DNA of 64,000 bases from Borrelia sp. RT5S. Its GTDB lineage: Bacteria; Spirochaetota; Spirochaetia; Borreliales; Borreliaceae. Where the stretch lies: assembly GCF_021165755.1 (NCBI RefSeq), contig NZ_CP088936.1, positions 372,001-436,000 of the forward strand, in the 5' to 3' direction. The position numbers were made by a program, and so were the translations under genes. The notes below the pieces were generated by a model. That model was not told the DNA's origin. It made no database searches and saw only the letters and a list, made by a program, of their open reading frames with translations. Positions 26,106-36,704 of this stretch are shown piece by piece. Position 1 is the first letter of the stretch, and the number at the start of each line of letters is the position of its first letter.

Positions 26106-27551
26106 CTATAACTTATCTAAAAGCATAGAGCATCTACCTGAAGGTATAGGTAGCGTCTTTTCTTTTTTATTTAATATATTTATTGTAAAGTAGTAAAGTT
26201 TTTCAGACTCCATCTTTATCTCCCAACCTCTCTTGCCCTTATTACAAATAATTGTGGTTTGATTTCTTCTAAGAGACAAGTGTTCTATTCCCATAACTTC
26301 AAGAGCAGGAATATTCCAATAGACTGTTTTATCCGGCAAACTAATTGTAAGACCAATAATATTTTCTATCATCAAACTAATGCTAAAAAGCGCAAGATAA
26401 CAAATAACATCCTTTTCTGGAAGAATTTTTTTCTCAACATCAAAATAAGCCGGTCCCTCTTTCATTGGCTTATAAGCCTCCCAAATATGCCCCTTAACCT
26501 TGCCATCGGGTAACAGAGTATCTAGCACGTAATACAAATGCCTTATGGTAAACTCTCTTGCAATATTTGCACGCCTACAGTACTCAAGCCCCTTAATAAT
26601 AAAAAAATTCATATAAGTATAAACAGAACCATAATACCCATTTCCCTCTAAATTAAATTTAGAATCATTAACGGAAAGGGTAGGGAAAGGATTTAAAGTA
26701 CCAAAGTGTTTATCACTTTTTAAATAAAAAACCATTCTCTCTATTCTATCTTCACTCGGAATCTCAGAAAGCAGGGGCAGAAAACCCACTATTGTCTTAC
26801 ACCTAATAATGCTTTCATTAACGTCAAGATCATAATAAAACCCATCACTCTCATCCCACATCAAAGAATTAATCTTGGCCTTAAGGGAAAAAAACCTTTT
26901 CTTATACTCAAGTGATAAATTTTTATCATTCAATATGTCTGCCAATTTCGAAATACAATATGCACTATGTACTTGCAACGAGTTAAAATCAATCGGATAA
27001 CATGCATCTTCTCTGGGAGAATTCTTGTAAAAAATTTTATTTACATCAATTGAATAAAGTCCATTGCCTTTTAAAAATTTTTTCTCTATCCACCGATAAT
27101 ACTTGTCAAGAACTGGCAAAACATCAGAAATGCGTCTCTTATTGCCTGTTTTATGATATAAATTATACTCAGCCCAAGCGAAAATCGGCAAGCCAATACC
27201 CTCATCGTTTCCCTCCGCATAAACAGCCTTATTGCTCTTGTCATAACGAGATCTAATAGCCCCTGATGTTTCCTGAAGTTGGTAAAATTTATCAATAGTT
27301 GATGTAGGAGAATATTCTCCATTACTGTAGACAAGAAAAAAGCTTGAAAGACAAGCCTGCATTTGGTCTATGAAGTCAAGACTCTCAGAATAATAATTTT
27401 TTTCCCGCCTACCCTTCTCCAAAGTTTGAGGAAAGACAATTTTGTCCTGTATCCAGGAGAGACTTTTATTATAAATATCAATAAAATCCTGATCATAATA
27501 GTATATTTTTGGAAATATTCTCTTACTCAACACCCAAACCTCTGAAAACAA
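26106..27551 (-). CDS. treA: Clan GH-G type alpha/alpha-barrel glycosidase (annotated trehalase)
   Basis: This 481-residue cytosolic protein is the positional homologue of BB0381, annotated as trehalase. The sequence looks like an (alpha/alpha)6 glycosidase, with GNDEGIGLP near residue 115, a WDESDGFYYD segment near 234 and WEAYKP near 364. The two classical GH37 trehalase signatures (PGGRF... and QWDxPxGW) are not visible, and the pattern is closer to GH63/mannosylglycerate-hydrolase-like enzymes. Substrate is therefore uncertain. No sugar transporter is adjacent. No signal peptide. Confidence 0.72.
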   Translation of the reverse strand: MFSEVWVLSKRIFPKIYYYDQDFIDIYNKSLSWIQDKIVFPQTLEKGRREKNYYSESLDFIDQMQACLSSFFLVYSNGEYSPTSTIDKFYQLQETSGAIRSRYDKSNKAVYAEGNDEGIGLPIFAWAEYNLYHKTGNKRRISDVLPVLDKYYRWIEKKFLKGNGLYSIDVNKIFYKNSPREDACYPIDFNSLQVHSAYCISKLADILNDKNLSLEYKKRFFSLKAKINSLMWDESDGFYYDLDVNESIIRCKTIVGFLPLLSEIPSEDRIERMVFYLKSDKHFGTLNPFPTLSVNDSKFNLEGNGYYGSVYTYMNFFIIKGLEYCRRANIAREFTIRHLYYVLDTLLPDGKVKGHIWEAYKPMKEGPAYFDVEKKILPEKDVICYLALFSISLMIENIIGLTISLPDKTVYWNIPALEVMGIEHLSLRRNQTTIICNKGKRGWEIKMESEKLYYFTINILNKKEKTLPIPSGRCSMLLDKL

Positions 27552-27705
27552 ATATAAATAGACTCCTACTCATTATACCATCATTAAATTAACAAAACGG
27601 GAATTAAATCTAAAATTTTTAGTTGCAGGCCACTCTCTTTACAAACACAAATCCTTAAAACAGATCAAAACCCAAAATTTTTGTCTATTCCTAAGACAAA
27701 AATCT

Positions 27706-27736
27706 AAAGCTTAGGGAAAATCAGTACCTAAGCTTT
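27706..27736 (-). terminator. Terminator downstream of bmpA
   Basis: A 10-bp perfect stem (AAAGCTTAGG 27706-27715, CCTAAGCTTT 27727-27736) with an 11-nt loop, followed on the minus strand by a T-rich stretch. It separates bmpA from the glycosidase gene. The surrounding gap (27552-27785) holds no gene; this is where bmpB stands in B. burgdorferi. Confidence 0.75.
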
Positions 27737-27785
27737 TCTAATATCAAACAATGCAAACATGTTGTTAAATACCCAATAGGATAAA

Positions 27786-28796
27786 TTAAAGAAGTCCACC
27801 AAGGAAAGCCTTATATTCCCCCGCATTCCTTGGAACAGTAATCTCACCATCAATTATTTTATCAGAAACATCGTCTAATTCTTTTTCTAATTTAAAAGGA
27901 ATCATCCTGGGATTTTTAACAAAACCTACAAAGCCCTCCTTTAAGCCATAACTTAAAACCTTGCCACCCTCAAAAGTACTTGTCTTTAAATAATCGGCAG
28001 TCAAAATGTATACAACTCGTCCAATATCCTTAATTGAAGAAGTGATAATATTTTCAGGAGCTAGGAACGACTGATCTTGATCAACTCCAATTATATAATG
28101 GCCCTCTCCCATTTCCTTTGCTACCTCAATAGCTCCTAGTCCACCCAAACCCGCGGCATGATAAATAATATCAATTCCATCACTATACATCTTGCTTGCC
28201 ATCGAACGTCCGGTTTCCGTATCAGCAAAACTTCCTATATATCCACTATGAATGATAATATCTTTGTTTGCATACCTAGCACCAGCTTCGTACCCAAACC
28301 TAAACGAATTAACTATTGCACCCTCAATTCCACCCAAAAATCCAATCTTCCCTGTCTTGGTAGTTTTGGCTGCAATATAACCCACTAAAAAGGCTCCTTC
28401 CTCTGTTCTGAAAGTTATAGCCGCTAAATTTCCCGGAACTATTACATTGTCTTCATAAACAGGATCAATGTTGGCATATCTTACATCCGGATTTTCCAAA
28501 GCAACACTAATAGAAACATTGCTAAGCTTATACCCAATTAACCATATAAAATTTGAACCATTATCCCTTAACGCTTCAATATCGGCTAAATAAGAATTCG
28601 AAGTAGACTCTTTAGGCACCACCTCTATTCCAAAGTCTTCACTCAACTTCCTAGCACCCTTCCAAGCACTCTCATTAAAAGATTTATCATCAAAATGCCC
28701 ATCAATTAACATAGAAACTTTAGAAGTCCCTACCACATCCCTGGAACCAGAGCATGACAAAAAGAGCGTAAGTAAAACTAAAAACAGCCCCCCCAT
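27786..28796 (-). CDS. bmpA: Basic membrane lipoprotein BmpA
   Basis: A BMP-family substrate-binding lipoprotein; BmpD of B. burgdorferi binds purine nucleosides and BmpA is the P39 antigen. I start it at the ATG at 28796 (336 aa), which gives a clean signal peptide with lipobox TLFLSC (Cys15); the 33 extra codons upstream would spoil it. Family landmarks are present: [15 protein letters not shown] near 30, [13 protein letters not shown] near 130 and [12 protein letters not shown] near 230. It resembles BmpA more than BmpB. It follows bmpC by 34 bp and is closed by a terminator. Confidence 0.92.
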   Translation of the reverse strand: MGGLFLVLLTLFLSCSGSRDVVGTSKVSMLIDGHFDDKSFNESAWKGARKLSEDFGIEVVPKESTSNSYLADIEALRDNGSNFIWLIGYKLSNVSISVALENPDVRYANIDPVYEDNVIVPGNLAAITFRTEEGAFLVGYIAAKTTKTGKIGFLGGIEGAIVNSFRFGYEAGARYANKDIIIHSGYIGSFADTETGRSMASKMYSDGIDIIYHAAGLGGLGAIEVAKEMGEGHYIIGVDQDQSFLAPENIITSSIKDIGRVVYILTADYLKTSTFEGGKVLSYGLKEGFVGFVKNPRMIPFKLEKELDDVSDKIIDGEITVPRNAGEYKAFLGGLL

Positions 28797-28830
28797 ATTA
28801 TATCCCCCTAAAATAAACTTAACTAAAAGT

Positions 28831-29907
28831 TTATAATTTTGATTTAAATAAATCAAACTCATGCTTGGTAGAAGGAACAATAAGTTCCCTTTCAATTATG
28901 TCATTCTGAAGTTTAAAAAGGTCTTCAACCAAAGTATCACCAAGAATACTAGGATCTTTAACAATATCAATAACTCCTTCCTTCAGCCCCTGCTCAACAA
29001 CACGTCCTCCTCTAAAGTCCTTGTTCTTCATGGCATCTACTGAAAGATTATATATTGCCTTTCCCACGTCTTTAATTACAGAAGCAATAATGTTCTCAGG
29101 GGCAAGGTATGACTGATCTTTATCAACCCCAATTGCATAACGGCCCGCCCCAAGCTCCTTTGCCGCTTCAAAAACACCAAGAGAAGCAACCCCCGCTACA
29201 GGAAAAATAACATCAACACCATCATTAACATACATATGCTTGGCAACAAACTTGCCGTTGGTTGTGTCATAGAAACTGAAAAGTCTCTTTACAACCACCC
29301 TCACCCTAGGGTTTGCATAAAAAGCCCCTGCCCGAAATCCAACTAAAAAATCCTCAAAATGCTCAATGAGAGGCAAACCTAGGTACCCAACTTTACCACG
29401 CCTACTCATCTTAGCCGCGACATAACCAGCTAAAAACGCTCCCTCTTGATGTCTAAACTTAACACTCAAGCCATTTCTAGGCACCCTAATACCAAGAGAG
29501 CCATAATCAATAGGATCTACAATTCCATAAAAAACATTAGGATTTTCATAAGACAATCTCACCAAATTCTCTGAATAACGAGAACCGATTAACCAAATAA
29601 AATTGGCTCCCTCCCTCTGTAAGGAACATATATCTGCTGCCTCAGCCTCTTTTTTTGTCATAAGTTCTTTTCCCTTAACAGGGTAAGGCGTTAGCACCTT
29701 TGTTATAAGATTTATTCCAAACTCATCTCTTACCTTCATGGCTCCCTCAAGAGCACCTTGAAAATATCCCTTATCTTTAAAGTCCGACGCAGCCACAATT
29801 CCCATAGTAACTTTCCCACCAAAGGACAAAAAAGAAGATTCTTCTGATTTAACACAAGATACAAATAAGAAAAGAAAAACAAAACATATATTTTTAAACA
29901 ACTTCAC
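28831..29907 (-). CDS. bmpC: Basic membrane lipoprotein BmpC
   Basis: A BMP/ABC-binding-protein-like lipoprotein of 358 residues. The start is a GTG with GAGGAGAG immediately upstream. The signal peptide has lipobox LFVSC (Cys18). The [14 protein letters not shown] segment near residue 70 and the C-terminal FDLFKSKL ending are typical of Lyme-group Bmp[15 protein letters not shown] and [10 protein letters not shown] match the family's ligand-site motifs. It is transcribed ahead of bmpA, with a 647-bp non-coding stretch between it and bmpD, so it likely has its own promoter. Confidence 0.92.
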   Translation of the reverse strand: MKLFKNICFVFLFLFVSCVKSEESSFLSFGGKVTMGIVAASDFKDKGYFQGALEGAMKVRDEFGINLITKVLTPYPVKGKELMTKKEAEAADICSLQREGANFIWLIGSRYSENLVRLSYENPNVFYGIVDPIDYGSLGIRVPRNGLSVKFRHQEGAFLAGYVAAKMSRRGKVGYLGLPLIEHFEDFLVGFRAGAFYANPRVRVVVKRLFSFYDTTNGKFVAKHMYVNDGVDVIFPVAGVASLGVFEAAKELGAGRYAIGVDKDQSYLAPENIIASVIKDVGKAIYNLSVDAMKNKDFRGGRVVEQGLKEGVIDIVKDPSILGDTLVEDLFKLQNDIIERELIVPSTKHEFDLFKSKL

Positions 29908-30524
29908 CCTCTCCTCGTAAAATAGGTTTAAAATTTAATACAAAACTCCCTACCAAACCACCAACAGAACAACATGCAGGTGCACGAATAGCAGAAAAAA
30001 TCCCTCTCCTCAAACAAAAATCAACACAATCCGACTCAATAAATTATAGACTATAAATACTCAAAAACTACTAACATTTAATATTCACCAAAACCTGATT
30101 GGAGTTAAATATCACCACCAGTCGTTTTACTGTATAGAATTCCAATATTGTCACATCATTTCAGTAACATACTATAATATCATCTTCCCATCTCAATAGC
30201 TCCTTAAAACACAATCCTTCCTCTTAGATGCCTTAGCTTCTACGCAGCCTACCAAAAAAGGCCCCTTCCTCTCTTCTAAAACTCACATTCATTAATCTTT
30301 TAGGCAAACCAGCATCCGTCTTTCCCAAATGATCATTTCTATTGAATGACTAAAAGCTAGAAAAGAAATTTTAAGTTGATATTTTGCTAGAGATTCAAAA
30401 AATACTATTTCTTATTCAATACTTCAAGAACCTCTTTAGTTTGTACAACGAAATGGGTTGGAAGTAAATGATTTTAAAACCCCAACCCGATAAGTATAAA
30501 TCTATTCCTATACAAACAAAACTT
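29908..30524 (-). promoter_or_regulatory. Non-coding stretch upstream of bmpC
   Basis: No intact gene is visible here. On the minus strand a TATAAT-like box lies at 30043-30048, without a good -35; it is the best promoter candidate for bmpC-bmpA. The segment also holds the bmp-like remnant described separately (30185-30307) and T-rich sequence beyond the bmpD terminator. Confidence 0.35.
30185..30307 (-). pseudogene. Remnant of a bmp gene (bmpD-like)
   Basis: Bases 30212-30307 align almost end to end with the stretch of bmpD near 31118-31214 (the part encoding the [20 protein letters not shown] region), with a few mismatches and small indels; long blocks such as CTAAAACTCACATTCATTAA are identical. 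Bases 30185-30204 resemble another bmpD segment (near 30885-30912) with an internal deletion. The pieces follow the same order and strand as in bmpD but are far too short and frameshifted to code. This is a decayed extra bmp copy between bmpC and bmpD. Confidence 0.82.
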
Positions 30525-30554
30525 AAGACGCTATAAACTAGGATATAGCGTCTT
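30525..30554 (-). terminator. Terminator directly after bmpD
   Basis: A perfect 11-bp stem (30525-30535 with 30544-30554) and 8-nt loop, touching the bmpD stop codon and followed on the minus strand by AAGTTTTGTTT. It should separate bmpD from bmpC-bmpA. Confidence 0.85.
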
Positions 30555-31574
30555 TCATGAAACTAATTTTGAAATAAAAATATTATAAGCTGATTCATCT
30601 CTGGGAACCTTAATTTCATTGTTAATTATTTTGTTCTTAACTTTCAATAAACTCTCATAACCCTCTTCCAAATTTAGATTTATCAACTTATTAAAGATTA
30701 AATCAAGAGCTCCATCCTTAAGTCCAAACTCTAACCTGTCACCGCCGTTCCACTTACCAATATCCAAATAAGATCTTGTTATATCAAACATTACTACATC
30801 AACTCTTTTAACATATGACAAAAGTATGTTATCTGGTGCAAGGTATGCCTGATCTTGGTCAACTCCAATCACAAAATATCCTTCTCCCATTTCCTTTGCT
30901 ACCTCAATAGCTCCTAGGCCTGACAATCCTGCTGCTGTAAATATTATATCAACCCCATCACTGTACATCTTGCTCGCCATTGATCGCCCTAATGAAAGAT
31001 CAGTGAATGTTCCCACATATTGCGCATTCATATTAATCTCACTATTCGCATATTTAGCCCCTGCCTCATACCCAAACCTAAATGAATTAATTACTTCTCC
31101 CTCAATTCCTCCTAAAAATCCAATCTTTCCTGTCTGAGATGCCTTAGCTGCTATATAACCTACCAAAAAGGCTCCTTCCTCTGATCTAAAACTCACATTC
31201 ATTAAATTTTTAGGCAACTGGACATCTTCTGCATACGAACCTTCTACGATTGCATAATTAACATTAGCATTCTCTCTAGCTTTTTGTAAAAAAACATCCG
31301 TAAATTTAAAACCAAGCCCCCATATTAAACTAGACCCACCATCCTCCAAACCACCAATATCTCCCAAATAATCAGAAACCTTAGATTCTTTCTCAATTAT
31401 ATTTACCCCAAACTCTCTTTCAAGTTGCTTCATTGCCTTAGAAGAACTCTCATTAAAGCCTTTATCATCAAAAATACCATCGACTATTACAGAAATAGTT
31501 CCAGGGATCCCAGCTTCATTTTGCGGATTCGAACATCCTAAACACAAAAAAAGTAAAATAACTTTTCTTAACAT
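30555..31574 (-). CDS. bmpD: Purine-nucleoside-binding lipoprotein BmpD
   Basis: A 339-residue BMP-family lipoprotein with lipobox LCLGC (Cys14). In B. burgdorferi BmpD binds adenosine, guanosine and inosine, supporting a role in purine salvage in an organism that cannot make purines. Motifs include VDGIFDDKGFNESS near 33, [18 protein letters not shown] near 132 and IGVDQDQAYLAPDN near 235. GGAGG precedes the ATG. It lies 57 bp after rpsG, beyond a terminator, and has its own terminator; readthrough from rpsL-rpsG is known for the Lyme spirochaete. Confidence 0.94.
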   Translation of the reverse strand: MLRKVILLFLCLGCSNPQNEAGIPGTISVIVDGIFDDKGFNESSSKAMKQLEREFGVNIIEKESKVSDYLGDIGGLEDGGSSLIWGLGFKFTDVFLQKARENANVNYAIVEGSYAEDVQLPKNLMNVSFRSEEGAFLVGYIAAKASQTGKIGFLGGIEGEVINSFRFGYEAGAKYANSEINMNAQYVGTFTDLSLGRSMASKMYSDGVDIIFTAAGLSGLGAIEVAKEMGEGYFVIGVDQDQAYLAPDNILLSYVKRVDVVMFDITRSYLDIGKWNGGDRLEFGLKDGALDLIFNKLINLNLEEGYESLLKVKNKIINNEIKVPRDESAYNIFISKLVS

Positions 31575-31609
31575 AAATTAACCTCCAGCCAATTAAAATA
31601 AATACAAAA

Positions 31610-31633
31610 AAAACACCCAAAAAAGGGTGTTTT
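31610..31633 (-). terminator. Terminator overlapping the rpsG stop codon
   Basis: AAAACACCC (31610-31618) pairs with GGGTGTTTT (31625-31633) across a 6-nt loop; T-rich sequence follows on the minus strand. It ends the rpoBC/ribosomal operon, and its stem includes bases of the rpsG stop. Confidence 0.85.
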
Positions 31634-32105
31634 ACCATCTATAATGTGTAAAAGCTCTATTTGCCTCTGCCATCCTATGAGTATCTTCCTTCTTCTTAAA
31701 AGCAGCCCCCGTAGAATTGTAAGAATTCACAAGTTCACTAGCCAACTTCTCCTGCATCGACCTCCCACTAGACTTCCTAGCAGAAGCAATTATCCACTTC
31801 ATAGCCAAAGCTTCACGCCTCTCCTCCCGAACCTCAACAGGTACCTGATAAGTAGCCCCACCAACTCTCCTACTTCTAACCTCCACCAAAGGCTTAATGT
31901 TATCCAAAGCCTTAACAAAAGCAGTAACCTTATCGCTCTCCTCAAGCCTTTCCGCAAGCATGTCAATAGAACCATAAATTATAGCCTCACTTACCGACTT
32001 CTTCCCATCATACATCATTCTGTTAACAAACTTAGCAACAACCCTAGAACCATACCTAGCGTCCACAAAAACTTTTTTCTTAATTTTTCTACTCTTTCTC
32101 GACAT
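31632..32105 (-). CDS. rpsG: 30S ribosomal protein S7
   Basis: S7 binds the 3' major domain of 16S rRNA and nucleates assembly of the 30S head. The true start is the ATG at 32105, giving a normal 157-residue protein that begins MSRKSRK; the frame is open 61 codons further upstream through rpsL, which is chance. The C-terminal half carries the conserved [18 protein letters not shown] stretch. It starts 13 bp after rpsL and ends at the operon terminator. Confidence 0.97.
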   Translation of the reverse strand: MSRKSRKIKKKVFVDARYGSRVVAKFVNRMMYDGKKSVSEAIIYGSIDMLAERLEESDKVTAFVKALDNIKPLVEVRSRRVGGATYQVPVEVREERREALAMKWIIASARKSSGRSMQEKLASELVNSYNSTGAAFKKKEDTHRMAEANRAFTHYRW

Positions 32106-32118
32106 AACCAAACACCCC

Positions 32119-32493
32119 CTAAGCCTTAGGCCTCTTAGTGCCATACTTAGAGCGACCTTTCTTACGATTATTAACACCCAAAGTATCCTTAGCTCCCCTA
32201 ATAATATGATACCTAACACCCGGCAAATCCTTAACTCTTCCGCCCCTAATAAGAACAACGGAATGCTCCTGTAAATTATGCCCAACACCCGGAATATAAG
32301 CCGTCACCTCAAACCCATTCGAAAGTCTAACACGAGCCACTTTTCTTAAAGCCGAATTAGGCTTCTTAGGCGTAACCGTCATAACACGAGTACAAATACC
32401 TCTCCTCTGAGGACAATTCTGCAGCGCAGGAGACGCAGTCTTCTCCCCCTGGGTCTTCCTTGGCTTCCTTATTAGCTGATTGATTGTAGGCAT
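32119..32493 (-). CDS. rpsL: 30S ribosomal protein S12
   Basis: S12 shapes the decoding centre. The 124-residue protein has the conserved [11 protein letters not shown] motif, with the lysines whose change gives streptomycin resistance present in wild-type form, and the C-terminal KKGRSKYG tail. It lies 63 bp after rpoC and 13 bp before rpsG. Confidence 0.98.
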   Translation of the reverse strand: MPTINQLIRKPRKTQGEKTASPALQNCPQRRGICTRVMTVTPKKPNSALRKVARVRLSNGFEVTAYIPGVGHNLQEHSVVLIRGGRVKDLPGVRYHIIRGAKDTLGVNNRKKGRSKYGTKRPKA

Positions 32494-32556
32494 CCGACAC
32501 CACTCCCCTTTCTTATTACCAAAAAGATTCTAACAAATATATAATCCATTGTCAAA

Positions 32557-35500
32557 CTAAACCCCATCGTTTGCATTTTCTCTTATTTTAATTCTTTTAT
32601 ATAAATTCATACCTGTTCCAGTAGGAATCAAATGCCCAATTACAACATTCTCCTTCAAACCCTTAAGGTCATCAACCCTGCCCGCAATCGAAGCATCCGT
32701 TAAAACCCTAGTAGTTTCCTGGAAAGAAGCAGCTGATATAAACGAATCTATGTTAAGAGAAGCCTTCGTTATTCCAATAAGAATTGGACTAGCAATAGCA
32801 GGCTCACCACCCTGTTCGATAACCCTCTTGTTTTGCTCGTAAAAAGTATGTTTATCAACTTTTTGATTATAAACAAAGTTGGTATCGCCCACAGATACAA
32901 TCTTAACCTTTTTCATCATCTGTTTAATAATAACCCCAATATGCTTATCATTAATACTTACACCTTGCTTCCGATAAACATCCTGAATTTCTTCTAACAA
33001 AAATTCCTGCAAGCTAATTCCACCAAGAATTTCAAGCACATCGTGCGGATTAATTCTTCCATCACAAAGCATGTCTCCAGCCTTAACAATATCCCCGTCC
33101 CTGACTAAAAGGTGTTTTCCAGCAGGAATATAATGTTTATGCTCAACTCCATACTCATCCAAAACATTAATCAGTCTCTTACCCTTCTGAATTGCCTTAA
33201 AATGAACAACTCCACTCGCTTTAGCCATCTCTGTCAAGTTCTTAGGAATTCTTGTCTCAAATAAATCATTAACCCTAGGAAGCCCACCCGTAATATCCTG
33301 AGTTTTCTCAGACCCCTTAGAAAGTTTAGCAATAACATCTCCAATATTAATACCCTGACCATCCTCAACTTGAAGATAAGCATCTCCAGGAAGAACATAA
33401 GATGATATCTCAATACCCATATCATTAACAATTAAAATCCTAGGATCCAGAGACTCAAAAACCTGATCTGTAATTCTCTTCTCAATATTCCCAGTTTCAA
33501 GATTTATCTCCTCCTTAAGAGTTGTACCTAAAATAATATCCTTAAACTTAATTTTTCCTCTAACTTCAGCAATAATAGGCTCTGCGAATGGATCAAATGT
33601 TCCAATAACACTTCCAGCCTCAACATAATCACCAACCTTAATTTCAAGTCTAGTGCCGGCCCTCAAAGAGACCTCTTGCTCTTCAGAGACAATCATAAAC
33701 CTATCATCCATAATCTTAATAAACCCAATGTGAGATGACAATACATCCGCACCTTCCTTATTGACAAACAAAGGCATGCCCTTAATCACTTTCTGAGAAT
33801 CCACAACCTTAATTTCCCCAACCAGGCTAACATCTTCTTCATAAATAACATTTATTATTTTTAAAGTCCCTTTTCTTGTAAAAAGCAAACCATCATCGAC
33901 TTTAACATTAAACCCTTCTATCCCATTAAGAATAAAAGTGTTCTTAAGCGAAATCTTATCATCCTCACTCCCAGCCTGTGCAACTCCCCCAATGTGAAAA
34001 GTTCTCATAGTAAGCTGTGTACCCGGTTGTCCTATTGACTGAGCCGCAATTATCCCAACAGCCTCTCCAATATTAACAGGTTTATTGTTTGAAAAATCTC
34101 GTCCATAACACTTCTGGCAAACCCCATGTTCGGCCTCACAAGTTAAAACAGACCTAATTACAAGCTTATCAACACCAATAGTTTCCAATAACTTTATCAT
34201 AGGCTCCGTAATCTCTTCGTTTACATCCAAAACAATCTCACCCGTAATAGGATGCTTTATCCGTTCAATTGAATAGCTACCCACAGCCTTCTCTCTTAAA
34301 GACTCAACCACCTCTTCTCCATTTTTTAAAGCCTCAACCTTTATACCATTAATAGTCCCACAATCTTCTATTCTAACAACAACATCCTGAGCAATATCCA
34401 CCAATCTTCTAGTCAAATACCCAGCATCCGCCGTCTTTAAAGCAGTATCCGCAAGCCCCTTCCTAGCCCCGTTTGTAGAAATGAAAAACTCTATTACAGA
34501 CAACCCTTCCTTAAAATTAGAAATAATCGGAAGCTCAATAATATCCCCAGAGGTCTTAGCCATCAATCCCCTCATACCTGCAAGCTGCCTTATCTGATTC
34601 CTACTTCCACGAGCTCCAGAGTCAGCCATCATATAAATAACATTAAAGCCATCCCTATCTCTCTTAAGAACCTCCATCATCTTAGTGGTAAGTTCCTCGT
34701 TCGTTTTTGACCAAACAGAAATAACATTATTATATCTTTCCTCTCCAGTAATAACACCCTTAGTATAATCATTTTGTATTTTGGAAATCTCTCTACTGGC
34801 TTTATCCACATATACTTTTTTCTCTTCCGGCACAATAATATCGCTCATACTTATTGTGCACCCAAATCTAGTAGCATATTTAAACCCAAGTTTCTTAATA
34901 ATATCTAACATCTCAATTACAACAGAAGAACCATGAGAAACATAAACTTCAGAAATTAAAACTTGCAGTTCATAATCGCTAAGTGTTTTATTTACAAAGT
35001 CAACCTTATCTGGCAAAGCTTCATTAAACACAATACGACCCGCCGTAGTCTCTACATATTCACCATTAACCTTTACATAAATTCGTGCATTATAATCCAA
35101 ACTCTTATTATTAACAGCAAGAAGCACCTGATTGAAATTCAAAAACTTACGTCCTTCCCCAACCACATCCTTCTTCTTCATAGTTAAATAATAAAGACCC
35201 AAAACAATGTCCTGAGATGGAAATACAATAGGATGCCCATTTGCAGGATTTAATAAATTATTAGTTGACAACATTAAAGCCCAACTTTCTGCTTGTGCCG
35301 CAGGTGTTAAAGGGACATGAACCGCCATCTGATCACCATCAAAATCAGCATTATAAGCATGACAAACAAGAGGGTGAAGTTTTATTGCCTTTCCTTCAAC
35401 TAAAACCGGCTCAAAAGCTTGAATTCCTAATCTATGAAGCGTTGGGGCCCTGTTTAAAAGAACAGGATGTTCCTTAATAACATCATCTAAAATTTGCCAT

Positions 35501-36690
35501 ACCTCATCCACTTCCTGCTCAATTAAACTTTTCGCCCTCTTTATATTAAAAACAGACTCGCTTTCAATTAGCCTTCTAATCACAAACGGCTTAAAAAGCT
35601 CAAGCGCCATCTTTGAAGGAATACCACATTGATGAAGTTTAAGCTCAGGACCAACAACAATTACAGAACGACCAGAATAATCAACTCTCTTACCAAGAAG
35701 ATTTTGCCTAAACCTACCTTGCTTCCCCTTCAGTGCATCAGACAAAGATTTAAGTGGCCTGTTAGACGACCCCTTAACAACTTTTCTCTTATGTGAATTA
35801 TCAAAAAGAGAATCAACCGACTCCTGTAACATCCTCTTCTCATTTCTAACAATAATCTCAGGCGCATTTAACAGCAAAAGCTTTCTTAAACGATTATTTC
35901 TGTTTATGACTCTCCTATAAAGATCATTTAAATCAGAAGTCGCAAACCTACCCCCATCAAGCTGCACCATAGGCCTAATCTCCGGTGGAATCACAGGCAG
36001 AACGTCCATAATCATCCATTCTGGTTTATTTCCAGAAACCTTGAAATTTTCAATAATTTCAAGGCGTCTTAAAAGCTTCTTATCCGTCTTATCGTCTTTA
36101 TCGATCATCTGAACCCTAAGCTTAGATGAAAGTTCATCAAGATCAAGATTCTCAAGCAAGGTCTTAATCGCCTCAGCTCCCATTGAAGCATTAAAAGACA
36201 TCCCATATCTCTCTCTTGCCTCAGAATACTCATCCTCACTCAGAAGTTGCATCTTCTTAAGGTCAGTATCGCCCGGCTCAATTACGATATATTTCTCGTA
36301 ATAAAGGATAGAATTTAAATTAGAAGCCGTAACATCAAGTAAAAGGCCAATCCTAGAAGGAATATACTTATAGTACCAAATATGGGCAACGGGAGCTGAA
36401 AGCTCAATATGCCCCATTCTTTCACGCCTAACTTTAAAATGAGTTACCTCAACATTACAACGATCACAAATAATACCCTTATACCTTATTGATTTGAATT
36501 TACCGCAATAACATTCCCATTCTTTTGTTGTTCCAAAAATCCTCTCGCAAAAAAGTCCATCTTTTTCAGGCCTTAACGTTCTATAGTTAATAGTTTCAGA
36601 CTTCTTAACTTCACCGTAAGACCAATTTCTAATTTGATCAGGAGAGGCTATTTTTATTTTTATTTTCTCAAAATCTTTTATCTCTTTCAT
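32557..36690 (-). CDS. rpoC: RNA polymerase beta' subunit
   Basis: The 1377-residue beta' subunit. The zinc site CYCGKF...CDRC lies near residues 60-80, the catalytic loop [10 protein letters not shown] with three Mg-binding aspartates near 450, and the second cysteine cluster ([13 protein letters not shown]) near 860. It starts 14 bp after rpoB. No insertion or break is evident; length is close to other spirochaetes. Confidence 0.98.
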   Translation of the reverse strand: MKEIKDFEKIKIKIASPDQIRNWSYGEVKKSETINYRTLRPEKDGLFCERIFGTTKEWECYCGKFKSIRYKGIICDRCNVEVTHFKVRRERMGHIELSAPVAHIWYYKYIPSRIGLLLDVTASNLNSILYYEKYIVIEPGDTDLKKMQLLSEDEYSEARERYGMSFNASMGAEAIKTLLENLDLDELSSKLRVQMIDKDDKTDKKLLRRLEIIENFKVSGNKPEWMIMDVLPVIPPEIRPMVQLDGGRFATSDLNDLYRRVINRNNRLRKLLLLNAPEIIVRNEKRMLQESVDSLFDNSHKRKVVKGSSNRPLKSLSDALKGKQGRFRQNLLGKRVDYSGRSVIVVGPELKLHQCGIPSKMALELFKPFVIRRLIESESVFNIKRAKSLIEQEVDEVWQILDDVIKEHPVLLNRAPTLHRLGIQAFEPVLVEGKAIKLHPLVCHAYNADFDGDQMAVHVPLTPAAQAESWALMLSTNNLLNPANGHPIVFPSQDIVLGLYYLTMKKKDVVGEGRKFLNFNQVLLAVNNKSLDYNARIYVKVNGEYVETTAGRIVFNEALPDKVDFVNKTLSDYELQVLISEVYVSHGSSVVIEMLDIIKKLGFKYATRFGCTISMSDIIVPEEKKVYVDKASREISKIQNDYTKGVITGEERYNNVISVWSKTNEELTTKMMEVLKRDRDGFNVIYMMADSGARGSRNQIRQLAGMRGLMAKTSGDIIELPIISNFKEGLSVIEFFISTNGARKGLADTALKTADAGYLTRRLVDIAQDVVVRIEDCGTINGIKVEALKNGEEVVESLREKAVGSYSIERIKHPITGEIVLDVNEEITEPMIKLLETIGVDKLVIRSVLTCEAEHGVCQKCYGRDFSNNKPVNIGEAVGIIAAQSIGQPGTQLTMRTFHIGGVAQAGSEDDKISLKNTFILNGIEGFNVKVDDGLLFTRKGTLKIINVIYEEDVSLVGEIKVVDSQKVIKGMPLFVNKEGADVLSSHIGFIKIMDDRFMIVSEEQEVSLRAGTRLEIKVGDYVEAGSVIGTFDPFAEPIIAEVRGKIKFKDIILGTTLKEEINLETGNIEKRITDQVFESLDPRILIVNDMGIEISSYVLPGDAYLQVEDGQGINIGDVIAKLSKGSEKTQDITGGLPRVNDLFETRIPKNLTEMAKASGVVHFKAIQKGKRLINVLDEYGVEHKHYIPAGKHLLVRDGDIVKAGDMLCDGRINPHDVLEILGGISLQEFLLEEIQDVYRKQGVSINDKHIGVIIKQMMKKVKIVSVGDTNFVYNQKVDKHTFYEQNKRVIEQGGEPAIASPILIGITKASLNIDSFISAASFQETTRVLTDASIAGRVDDLKGLKENVVIGHLIPTGTGMNLYKRIKIRENANDGV

Positions 36691-36704
36691 AGAAACCTCA
36701 AAAC

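Noticed and set aside
31644-32129. 161-codon open frame on the plus strand across rpsG
   Set aside because: It lies entirely opposite the well-conserved rpsG and rpsL ends and its translation is low-complexity; a shadow of the real gene.
32106-32288. N-terminal 61-codon extension of rpsG
   Set aside because: It overlaps rpsL in another frame; S7 proteins begin at MSRKSRK-like sequences, and 157 residues is the normal length.
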